Shown one piece after another: positions 1 through 5,411 of a stretch of DNA of 7,732 nt. The notes under the pieces were generated by a model. It made no database searches and was not told where the DNA came from. It saw only the letters and a program-made list of their open reading frames with translations. Both the position numbers and the translations under genes were made by a program. Location: the NCBI GenBank assembly GCA_031549885.1, contig JAVBPD010000065.1, positions 1-7,732 of the forward strand. Reading direction: 5' to 3'. The DNA is from WQUF01 sp031549885 (GTDB taxonomy: Bacteria; Bacillota; Clostridia; Clostridiales; Clostridiaceae). Each line of letters begins with the position of its first letter. Position 1 is the first letter of the stretch.

Positions 1-25
1 TGTAAATAACAGCAATATTTTTCAA
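1..25 (-). CDS. Partial 5' end of an unidentified gene leaving the window
   Basis: Reading leftward, a good Shine-Dalgarno GGAGG (complement of 35-39) is followed after 9 bases by a TTG codon (complement of 23-25). An open frame then reads M-K-N-I-A-V-I-Y to the window edge. The short hydrophobic beta-strand-like start is common in Rossmann-like or flavodoxin-like proteins, but eight residues cannot identify a family. It lies downstream of the MATE gene on the same strand, separated by a hairpin, so it may be the next gene or a read-through partner. The call rests only on the ribosome binding site, its spacing and the open frame. Confidence 0.4.
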
Positions 26-34
26 TTATTCTCG

Positions 35-39
35 CCTCC
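35..39 (-). promoter_or_regulatory. Ribosome binding site of the left-edge gene
   Basis: The minus strand reads GGAGG nine bases before a TTG codon. This is the main reason for proposing a gene that starts at 25. It also suggests the 47 bases after the MATE stop codon are a normal intergenic gap. Confidence 0.4.
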
Positions 40-52
40 AAATAATAATTTT

Positions 53-74
53 AAGGGGCTTTTAGCCCCTTTTT
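53..74. terminator. GC-rich hairpin terminator after the MATE gene
   Basis: AAGGGGCT (53-60) and AGCCCCTT (64-71) form a perfect 8-bp stem with a TTT loop. On the plus strand it runs straight into T's (70-74), a classic intrinsic terminator shape for anything transcribed rightward. On the minus strand it directly follows the MATE stop codon (73-75), but the downstream tract is only AAAATTATT, so termination in that direction may be partial. It probably works in both directions or attenuates read-through into the left-edge gene. Confidence 0.7.
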
Positions 75-1425
75 ATGCAATATTTTCAACTAAGCTTTTT
101 TCGCTCTCAAAAATATTCTTTCTTTTGTATATTGTATAGGATAAAGTACATTTTACAACCATATCAAGGCATATTACATACCAAATTGTGTCAATGTTAA
201 ATTTAAATACAAATGTGCATAAAAGTATTAAAGGAACCCTAATTACCCAAATGCCAAGAAGTGATATGAACATTGGCACATTTGTAAATCCTGCAGCTCT
301 AAGCGCTCCATTAAATATGCCGGCTAAATTTTGGAATACGCTAAAAAATCCCATAAGCATTATATATGATGAAGCTATATTAATTACTGTAGCATCATCT
401 GTAAAAATACCAACTAATATTTTAGGGAAAAACCCTAAAATAATTGTTCCAATTATTGTAAGTATAAAGCTGCTTTTTATGATTTCATTTACATATATCT
501 TTGCTTTTGCACCATTATTTGCTCCAATATAATGACCAACAAATATAGTAGATACAATAGCAAAGGCAGTTGATGGCATAAATGATATAGATTCTACTTG
601 AAGTCCAATCTGATATGCTGAAAGTGCAGTTTCACCATATTTTAATATGGCAAATGTTATAACCATAGCTCCTAATTGCCAAAATATAGATTCAAAAGAT
701 GCTGGTAGTCCAACTTTATAAATATTTACTATATCTTTAAAGTTAAAATATAAAAAGTTTTTATCTATTTTTATTATTTTATACTTTACAGCAAGGCAAT
801 ATATTCCGGCTAAAGCGCCTATTATTTGTGACGATATTAAAGAAATGGCAGCTCCCCTTATGCCCATCTTAAGGCCATAAATTGTAGTAAAACATAAAAC
901 AATATTTAATATATTTACTATAATGGTTATTGTAAATGGAACTCTAGGGTTTCCCATTCCCTGAAATGTGCTTGTAACTATTAGCATTATTACCATAAAT
1001 GGAAGTCCAAAACTTGCAATTTTTAAATAAGTTAGCGATAAATCTTTTAATTCAGCGCTTGGTTTAAACAAATCTAAAAAATTAGATCCAAATAAAAAAA
1101 TTAATAATTGCATAATTATTATTAAAACCATAGCAGAAATAAATGTTTCTATTACTACTTTTCTTATTTTATCTTTGTTATCTGCTCCAAAAAATTGAGC
1201 TACAAATACATTTTGTCCTGTGGTTATCCCTTTAAAAAGCGCCCAAACAAGTTGAGTAATTCGAGATGACAACCCAATAGCTCCAATTGCAATAACGCTA
1301 ACCCTTCCTATTATAGCCATAGAAACTATGCTTGCGCTCATCTGCACTATGCTCTCTGAAACTATTGGAAGCATCATCTTAAGTATTCTTTTTCTTACCT
1401 CATTTTTTGATACATTCATTTCCAA
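73..1425 (-). CDS. MATE-family multidrug/cation antiporter
   Basis: The product is an inner-membrane efflux pump of the MATE family, which exports drugs or organic cations in exchange for Na+ or H+. At 450 residues it has the usual length, with about 12 hydrophobic segments in two similar halves. Each half carries the matching family motifs: QFFGADN (77-83) and GHYIGANN (297-304) after the loop of each bundle, and QGMGNPRVP (155-163) mirrored by NGALRAAGFTNVP (372-384). The tail (about 434-450) is short and hydrophilic. The start is taken as TTG at 1425 because the ribosome site AGGTGAT (complement of 1431-1437) is well placed for it; ATG at 1419, two codons in, is the alternative. A TATAAT promoter lies at 1460-1488, so it is probably transcribed alone. 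The substrate cannot be read from sequence. Confidence 0.93.
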   Translation of the reverse strand: MEMNVSKNEVRKRILKMMLPIVSESIVQMSASIVSMAIIGRVSVIAIGAIGLSSRITQLVWALFKGITTGQNVFVAQFFGADNKDKIRKVVIETFISAMVLIIIMQLLIFLFGSNFLDLFKPSAELKDLSLTYLKIASFGLPFMVIMLIVTSTFQGMGNPRVPFTITIIVNILNIVLCFTTIYGLKMGIRGAAISLISSQIIGALAGIYCLAVKYKIIKIDKNFLYFNFKDIVNIYKVGLPASFESIFWQLGAMVITFAILKYGETALSAYQIGLQVESISFMPSTAFAIVSTIFVGHYIGANNGAKAKIYVNEIIKSSFILTIIGTIILGFFPKILVGIFTDDATVINIASSYIMLMGFFSVFQNLAGIFNGALRAAGFTNVPMFISLLGIWVIRVPLILLCTFVFKFNIDTIWYVICLDMVVKCTLSYTIYKRKNIFESEKSLVENIA

Positions 1426-1430
1426 TTAAA

Positions 1431-1437
1431 ATCACCT
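1431..1437 (-). promoter_or_regulatory. Ribosome binding site that favours the TTG start of the MATE gene
   Basis: The minus strand reads AGGTGAT, matching the right-hand part of the full anti-SD complement (AGGAGGTGAT). Five bases separate it from TTG at 1425 and eleven from ATG at 1419. Because this pairing sits at the downstream end of the SD, TTG is the better-spaced start. Confidence 0.55.
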
Positions 1438-1459
1438 ATTTTTCAAATTTCCCATGATA

Positions 1460-1488
1460 ATTATATTGTATTTATTATATTAAAACAA
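1460..1488 (-). promoter_or_regulatory. Sigma-A-type promoter of the MATE gene
   Basis: On the minus strand TTGTTT (complement of 1483-1488) and a perfect TATAAT (complement of 1460-1465) are separated by exactly 17 bases. Transcription would begin near 1453 and give a leader of about 28 bases that contains the ribosome site. The AT-rich background makes a chance TATAAT possible, but spacing and position are right. Confidence 0.6.
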
Positions 1489-1500
1489 GCCAAATTAATA

Positions 1501-1506
1501 TATAAT
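1501..1506 (+). promoter_or_regulatory. Weak candidate -10 box for the HD-domain gene
   Basis: A perfect TATAAT stands 110 bases before the GTG start, but the -35 area has no good match. A second TATAAT at 1597-1602, with TTGTAT 16 bases upstream (1575-1580), is better formed. It would start transcription inside or after the ribosome site, so it could only give an almost leaderless message. The promoter of this gene is therefore undecided. Confidence 0.25.
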
Positions 1507-1604
1507 GCTTTTGCTTTTGTTCTCAAGCTGATTTAAGAAATTTATTTAAATATCATTTATATAATTTAAACTATTTGTATATAAATATATTAAATCTATA
1601 ATTT

Positions 1605-1609
1605 GAGGT
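1605..1609 (+). promoter_or_regulatory. Ribosome binding site for the GTG start of the HD gene
   Basis: GAGGT lies six bases before GTG at 1616 and sets this non-ATG start. The next in-frame ATG is codon 17 and would remove the helix before the conserved HD region. Confidence 0.6.
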
Positions 1610-1615
1610 CATTAA

Positions 1616-2296
1616 GTGAAAGGACAAATTGTTGAAGTCATTGAAAACTTTGTTGAGGGAATAATGAACAATACATTAGCACATGATTTTAAGCATGTTG
1701 AAAGGGTTAGGAATATAGCTATATACATTGCAAAAAAAGAAAAATATGAGAACTTAGAAATGGTGCAAGCTGCTGCTCTTCTCCACGATGTAGGATTAAT
1801 ATTCTGTAAAAACAGAAAGTTTCATGGTGAGGTTGGTGCTGAGTTTGCTCGCAAATATTTATTAGACAAAAATTACTTTACAGATGAACAAGTTGAGGAA
1901 ATAATAAATGTTATAAAATATCATAACACAAAGAATGATAGAAAGGGAGAGCTGTTAAATATAATAAAAGATGCAGATACCATTGATTTATTTGGCGCTA
2001 TTGGCATAATGAGAGCCTTTACTTCAAAATATTTGCTGCCTGAATATGATACAAAATGCATCAAGAGCTCCACTTGGGAAGCTAAAAATGCTTATTTTGA
2101 TGAAAGATTTTCAAATGGATTAGACCCAGGCCCATATATAATGGATCAAATTAATTATCAAATAAGCTGTTTTGATAACTTAACTACAAATACAGCTAAA
2201 GAAATCAGCAAATTATATATACATTTTATGAAGGTCTTTGTCATTGAACTAGAAGCAGAAATAAAAAATGGTAAAATCTTAGCAGAGATTGATTAA
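1616..2296 (+). CDS. HD-domain metal-dependent phosphohydrolase
   Basis: This 226-residue soluble protein belongs to the HD superfamily, whose members hydrolyse phosphate esters of nucleotides and related compounds with one or two metal ions. The metal ligands are visible: H23-D24 and H27 in AHDFKHVERV, the H57-D58 pair in ALLHDVG, H70 and H103 (KYHN), and the distal aspartate in KDADTID (D119/D121). The length, the HDxxHxxRV start and the C-terminal pattern (LTTNTAKEISKLYIHFMKVFVIELEAE) resemble the YedJ-like HD proteins. No second domain (RelA, PAS, GGDEF or response regulator) is present. It stands alone, divergent from the MATE gene and convergent with hydF. The substrate is unknown. Confidence 0.87.
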   Translation: MKGQIVEVIENFVEGIMNNTLAHDFKHVERVRNIAIYIAKKEKYENLEMVQAAALLHDVGLIFCKNRKFHGEVGAEFARKYLLDKNYFTDEQVEEIINVIKYHNTKNDRKGELLNIIKDADTIDLFGAIGIMRAFTSKYLLPEYDTKCIKSSTWEAKNAYFDERFSNGLDPGPYIMDQINYQISCFDNLTTNTAKEISKLYIHFMKVFVIELEAEIKNGKILAEID

Positions 2297-2304
2297 ATCT
2301 AAAT

Positions 2305-2339
2305 GGTTTAGGATTATAAGTTTCTTATAATCCTAAATC
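2305..2339. terminator. Hairpin between the convergent HD gene and hydF
   Basis: TTTAGGATTATAA (2307-2319) pairs perfectly with TTATAATCCTAAA (2325-2337) around a five-base loop. One G-U and one G-C pair extend it to 15 pairs. It fills the 43-base gap between two convergent stop codons, so it can end transcription from both sides. Neither side has a long pure U-tract (plus strand TCTTAATATTTT), so it may also act as a 3'-end stabiliser. Confidence 0.75.
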
Positions 2340-3527
2340 TTAATATTTTAAATCTCTAATAGATCTTTGCAGTATGCCCGTAGAGTATGCAAGGAAAATT
2401 CCATAATTGGTAATGGGAACACCATTTTTTTTAGAAAAATTAATTCTAGATACCATGGATTTTCTATTAATCATGCAAGCTCCACAGTGTATAACAAGAT
2501 CATATTTTTTTAAATCTTCAGGAAAATCATTTCCTTTGCAAAAATCAATTTCTATATTTTTACCATATTTTTTCTTTATTAAATTTGGAATAATCCATGT
2601 GCCTATATCATCATGACCTATGCTATGAGTACATGCTTCAGCTATTAGTATTCTTTTTAAATTTTCCTTTTCCAGTGCATAAACACTTTCAACGCTTCTT
2701 TTTAAATCCCCTTTTTGCCTAGCCATCAGTATGGAAAAAGATGTGAGTTTTACATCTTTAGGAATTACACTTTCAACAAATTTAAAAACCTTTGAATCTG
2801 TTATTACAAAATCAATTCTTTTAAACTCTTCTATAGCATCTTTAAGCTGTGTTTCCTTAACCACTACTACTTTAAACTCATTATCTAAAGCATCTCTTAA
2901 AACTTGAACTTGTGGCAAAATAAGCCTTCCCTTTGGAGCTTCAGCATCAATTGGAGTAACTAATAAAAGAGTGCCACCCTTTGGACATAAATCATAAGTT
3001 AATGAAACTTCATCTTCAATAGAGGAAAGCATATCAATTATCTTGCTTTTTAATTTTAAAATGCTATTTTCATCAGAGGCGCTCATAGGAAGGGCATCCT
3101 TGTATTTAAAATTATATGATTTTTTCTCATCTAAGCTTAACAAATCCCATTTATTTATAACGGTGATGCTCTTTAAATCATTAATTCTAAACAACTTTTG
3201 CATATTTATATAAGATTCATAATCCTCTTCTTTTCCATCTATAACATATATAGCAAGGTCAGAAGATAATAATATTTTCTTTGATTTTTTTTCTCTAGCT
3301 TCTCCTAGAATGGAAGAATCATTAAGCCCAGCTGTATCTACAAATAATACCGGACCAAATGGAATTAATTCCATAGCTTTTGATACAGGATCTGTGGTAG
3401 TTCCCTTTACTTCAGATACTAATGAAATATCTTGTCCGCATAAAGCATTCATTAAAGATGATTTCCCAGCGTTTGTATTTCCAAAAATGGATATATGCTT
3501 TCTATTTGAATTTGGAGTATTATTCAT
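2340..3527 (-). CDS. hydF: [FeFe]-hydrogenase maturation GTPase HydF
   Basis: HydF is the scaffold on which the 2Fe subcluster of the H-cluster is assembled and from which it is handed to apo-hydrogenase. The 395-residue length is normal. An N-terminal TrmE/Era-like GTPase domain (about 10-175) shows the P-loop GNTNAGKSS (16-24), the switch threonines in KGTTTDP (41-47), DTAG (64-67), NKWD (125-128) and SAS (149-151). A middle dimerisation segment follows (about 185-270). The C-terminal domain carries the [4Fe-4S] site as C299-x-H301, 45 residues, then H347-C348-x2-C351. The ATG at 3527 has an AGGAGG site seven bases... in the region right after the hydG stop, so the two genes are almost certainly translationally coupled. 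It is the last gene of the operon, followed by the convergent hairpin. Confidence 0.97.
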   Translation of the reverse strand: MNNTPNSNRKHISIFGNTNAGKSSLMNALCGQDISLVSEVKGTTTDPVSKAMELIPFGPVLFVDTAGLNDSSILGEAREKKSKKILLSSDLAIYVIDGKEEDYESYINMQKLFRINDLKSITVINKWDLLSLDEKKSYNFKYKDALPMSASDENSILKLKSKIIDMLSSIEDEVSLTYDLCPKGGTLLLVTPIDAEAPKGRLILPQVQVLRDALDNEFKVVVVKETQLKDAIEEFKRIDFVITDSKVFKFVESVIPKDVKLTSFSILMARQKGDLKRSVESVYALEKENLKRILIAEACTHSIGHDDIGTWIIPNLIKKKYGKNIEIDFCKGNDFPEDLKKYDLVIHCGACMINRKSMVSRINFSKKNGVPITNYGIFLAYSTGILQRSIRDLKY

Positions 3528-3532
3528 TTTTT

Positions 3533-3538
3533 CCTCCT
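3533..3538 (-). promoter_or_regulatory. hydF ribosome binding site abutting the hydG stop codon
   Basis: The minus strand reads AGGAGG immediately after the hydG TAA (complement of 3539-3541), then five bases to the hydF ATG at 3527. A ribosome terminating on hydG would sit over the hydF start, which favours coupled production of the two maturases. Confidence 0.85.
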
Positions 3539-4909
3539 TTATAAATAAATATCCCTTTTACCATTTTTAATGTTCTCAATACCATCTGTTGCGATTTTTT
3601 TAATGTCGTCCCTTTGAATTTTATCTATTTCTATTTTAATAAGTTCTTCAGCCTTTTTAGTTAAATTAGGATTAGAAAAATCCATAGCATATTCCATAAG
3701 AGTTAAAAGAGCATTAGGGTGACACACATTCTGAATATTTCCGCTTTTAGCTAAACTCATAAATCTATCCCCTGTCCTTCCCATTCTATAACATGCAGTG
3801 CAATAACTTGGAATGTAGCCATTTTCAATTAAATATAATAAAATCTCATCTGGTGTCCTGTGGTCTGAAACTTCAAATTGCTCTGTATGGTTTTCCCCTT
3901 CTTTATACCCTCCAACACCTGTACATGAACCTGCTGAAATTTGGCTTACGCCATATTTTAAAAGCTCATGCCTCATTTCTTCACTTTCCCTTGTGGATAA
4001 TATAATTCCAGTAAAAGGCACAGCAATTCTAATTATTGCAACAATCCTTTTAAACTCTTCATCATCTATAATATGAGGAAAATTAGATAAATCCATTCCT
4101 TCAGCTTTTTTTAAGCGAGGGACAGAAATAGTATGAAATCCCACTCCAAATTTTTCTTCTAAATGCTCGTTGTGTATCATTAAAGATAAAACTTCAAATT
4201 TAGAATCGTAAAGACCAAATAAAGCCCCTCCCCCAACATCCTCAAGTCCAGCTTCCATAGCTCTATCAAAAGATAAGGTGTGATAATCAAAATTTCCTTT
4301 TATGCTTTTAGGATGGACATTTTCATAAGTAGGTCTATGATATGTTTCTTGAAATAAAATATAAGTTCCAATTCCAATATCCTTAAGCTTTCTGTAATTT
4401 TCAACTGTAGTAGCTGCAATATTTACATTTATTCTTCTAATGTGCTGTCCTTTATGGTAGGTATTATAAATAGTATTAATGCACTCTAAAACATAATCAA
4501 TAGAACAATTAACTGGATCCTCGCCTATTTCAAGAGCTATTCTTTTATGGCCCATATCAATTAATAACTTTGCTTCATCAGCTACTTCTTCTTGAGATAG
4601 CTTTCTTCTGACTATAGAATTATCTCTTCTATATCCACAATAAGTACAATTATTAACGCAGAAATTGCTTACATAAAGTGGAGCAAATATAACTATTCTA
4701 TTTCCATATATGGATTTTTTAATATCACCTGCAATTTTATATATTTCTTCAATTTGATCTTTATTTGTGACCATTAAAAGTTTAGCTATATCTTGATGAT
4801 TAAGACCTTTTCTTTCTTTAGCTTTAATTAAAACTTCATCAATTTCTTCTTTTTTTGTGTTTTTAGCTTCATTTAATAAATTATTTATATAACTTTCATC
4901 AATGAACAT
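3539..4909 (-). CDS. hydG: [FeFe]-hydrogenase maturase HydG, radical SAM tyrosine lyase
   Basis: HydG cleaves L-tyrosine with S-adenosylmethionine to p-cresol and a fragment that yields CO and cyanide, delivered as an Fe(CO)2(CN)-cysteine synthon for the H-cluster. The 456-residue protein has a TIM-barrel radical SAM core with the CX3CX2C cluster motif C84-VNN-C88-TY-C91. Its C-terminal auxiliary cluster motif CX2CX22C is at C370, C373 and C396; this motif separates HydG from the related ThiH. The GFHTISVPR segment (257-265) contains the His (H259) expected to hold the labile iron. The start is ATG at 4909 because AAGGAG (complement of 4918-4923) precedes it by eight bases; longer in-frame starts would overlap the upstream gene. 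It lies 28 bases after the regulator gene and 11 before hydF. Confidence 0.97.
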   Translation of the reverse strand: MFIDESYINNLLNEAKNTKKEEIDEVLIKAKERKGLNHQDIAKLLMVTNKDQIEEIYKIAGDIKKSIYGNRIVIFAPLYVSNFCVNNCTYCGYRRDNSIVRRKLSQEEVADEAKLLIDMGHKRIALEIGEDPVNCSIDYVLECINTIYNTYHKGQHIRRINVNIAATTVENYRKLKDIGIGTYILFQETYHRPTYENVHPKSIKGNFDYHTLSFDRAMEAGLEDVGGGALFGLYDSKFEVLSLMIHNEHLEEKFGVGFHTISVPRLKKAEGMDLSNFPHIIDDEEFKRIVAIIRIAVPFTGIILSTRESEEMRHELLKYGVSQISAGSCTGVGGYKEGENHTEQFEVSDHRTPDEILLYLIENGYIPSYCTACYRMGRTGDRFMSLAKSGNIQNVCHPNALLTLMEYAMDFSNPNLTKKAEELIKIEIDKIQRDDIKKIATDGIENIKNGKRDIYL

Positions 4910-4917
4910 GTCCACCA

Positions 4918-4923
4918 CTCCTT
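4918..4923 (-). promoter_or_regulatory. hydG ribosome binding site
   Basis: The minus strand reads AAGGAG eight bases before ATG at 4909. It fixes the hydG start and argues against a 37-residue in-frame extension that would begin inside the preceding gene. Confidence 0.75.
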
Positions 4924-4937
4924 TTCTTATGATTTGA

Positions 4938-5186
4938 TCAAATATCTTTTTTAGCAAAAACAGTCTTAGTTGTAACATTTTTAATTTTTCCAAGCTTTCC
5001 ATTAAAGGAATTAATTTCATCTAGCTCTCCAACTACTGCTAAACAAATTACTGCAAGGGAAGCCTCATTCATAGGAAGGCCCATTCGCCCCTTTATCATG
5101 TGTTTATGCTGGCTTATAACTTCATTAAGCTCTTTTTGAGAATTTTCTGTATCTTCTAGTATTATACTGATAACTGCTATTTTCAT
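4938..5186 (-). CDS. Putative [FeFe]-hydrogenase system regulator, TM1266 family
   Basis: This 82-residue protein matches the small TM1266-type family that is found beside hydrogenase maturation genes. The family has an ACT/ferredoxin-like alpha-beta fold resembling the ligand-binding domain of NikR, and no DNA-binding domain of its own. Family features are the first strand MKIAVISI, the IKGRMGLP motif (31-38), the strand ASLAVICLAVVGELDEI (42-58) and the GKLG turn (63-66) before the last strand. Its regulatory role is inferred by the family from genome context and has not been shown here. The start is ATG at 5186, which has an AAGGGTGG ribosome site and gives the family length. An in-frame ATG at 5276 would add 30 hydrophobic residues and is less likely. 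It heads the operon with hydG and hydF. Confidence 0.9.
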   Translation of the reverse strand: MKIAVISIILEDTENSQKELNEVISQHKHMIKGRMGLPMNEASLAVICLAVVGELDEINSFNGKLGKIKNVTTKTVFAKKDI

Positions 5187-5192
5187 AATTAA

Positions 5193-5200
5193 CCACCCTT
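5193..5200 (-). promoter_or_regulatory. Ribosome binding site of the TM1266-type gene
   Basis: The minus strand reads AAGGGTGG six bases before ATG at 5186. It supports the 82-residue product over the longer in-frame reading. Confidence 0.65.
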
Positions 5201-5216
5201 TCTTTAAAATAAAAAA

Positions 5217-5237
5217 TACCTTCTTAAAAAGAAGGTA
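5217..5237 (-). terminator. Terminator-like hairpin in the leader of the hyd operon
   Basis: TACCTTCTT and AAGAAGGTA form a perfect 9-bp stem with a three-base loop. On the minus strand it is followed directly by TTTTTTATTTT, the full form of an intrinsic terminator. It ends 30 bases before the regulator start codon. A separate, stronger terminator for the upstream surface-protein gene already exists at 5361-5396, so this one may act as an attenuator in the hyd leader. A second, redundant terminator is the simpler alternative. Confidence 0.7.
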
Positions 5238-5282
5238 CATTATTGCATAAATAAATGACAAAACAATAGCATACATTCCTTT

Positions 5283-5304
5283 CAGATTAGAAATTTCTTT
5301 TCTG
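5283..5304. promoter_or_regulatory. 22-bp imperfect dyad in the hyd leader region
   Basis: CAGATTAGAAA meets TTTCTTTTCTG with 9 of 11 positions complementary and no spacer, around the perfect 10-base core AGAAATTTCT. It could be a protein-binding site or a short RNA hairpin in the leader. No known regulator is recognised. Confidence 0.3.
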
Positions 5305-5312
5305 TCAGGGAA

Positions 5313-5330
5313 AATGTTTGATTTAACATT
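5313..5330. promoter_or_regulatory. 18-bp dyad, possible operator of the hyd promoter
   Basis: AATGTT, six bases, then AACATT form an exact inverted repeat. The half-site spacing is like symmetric operators of the Crp/Fnr superfamily. It is two bases too short for a Rex site (TGTT-N8-AACA). It would lie at about +1 to +18 of the candidate promoter with its -10 box at 5339-5344, a position typical for repressors. Confidence 0.35.
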
Positions 5331-5338
5331 ATTGATAT

Positions 5339-5347
5339 ATCATATCA
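5339..5347 (-). promoter_or_regulatory. Candidate extended -10 promoter of the hyd operon
   Basis: The minus strand reads TGATATGAT, an extended -10 element (TG-n-TATGAT), just downstream of the surface-gene terminator. The -35 position falls in the T-tract and has only a poor match. Transcription would start near 5332 and give a leader of about 145 bases with the two dyads and the hairpin. A weaker alternative is TTGTTT-18-TAATGT (complement of about 5237-5267). Confidence 0.35.
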
Positions 5348-5360
5348 CATATTGCTCATT

Positions 5361-5396
5361 AAAAAAAGTGTATAAATTATTTTCTAATTTACACAC
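5361..5396 (-). terminator. Intrinsic terminator of the surface-protein gene
   Basis: On the minus strand GTGTGTAAATTA and TAATTTATACAC form a 12-pair stem (one G-U pair) with loop GAAAA, followed at once by seven T's. It begins 16 bases after the stop codon at 5412, the usual position, and insulates the hyd operon from the repeat gene. Confidence 0.88.
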
Positions 5397-5411
5397 TCAT
5401 AATTTAAATTT

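Noticed and set aside
188..532. Plus-strand open frame opposite the MATE gene (and similar ones at 2407-2616, 3310-3570, 3793-4005)
   Set aside because: They lie antisense to well-recognised genes, have no family features and no clear ribosome site, and are expected by chance opposite AT-rich coding DNA.
1575..1602. TTGTAT-16-TATAAT as the promoter of the HD gene
   Set aside because: The predicted transcription start falls within or after the ribosome site GAGGT at 1605-1609, which would leave the message without it.
3539..5020. Longer HydG of 493 residues
   Set aside because: The extra 37 residues overlap the end of the regulator gene in another frame. The family length and the AAGGAG site support ATG at 4909.
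5313..5330. Rex operator
   Set aside because: The half-sites TGTT and AACA are separated by six bases, not the eight of the Rex consensus, so I list it only as an unassigned dyad.
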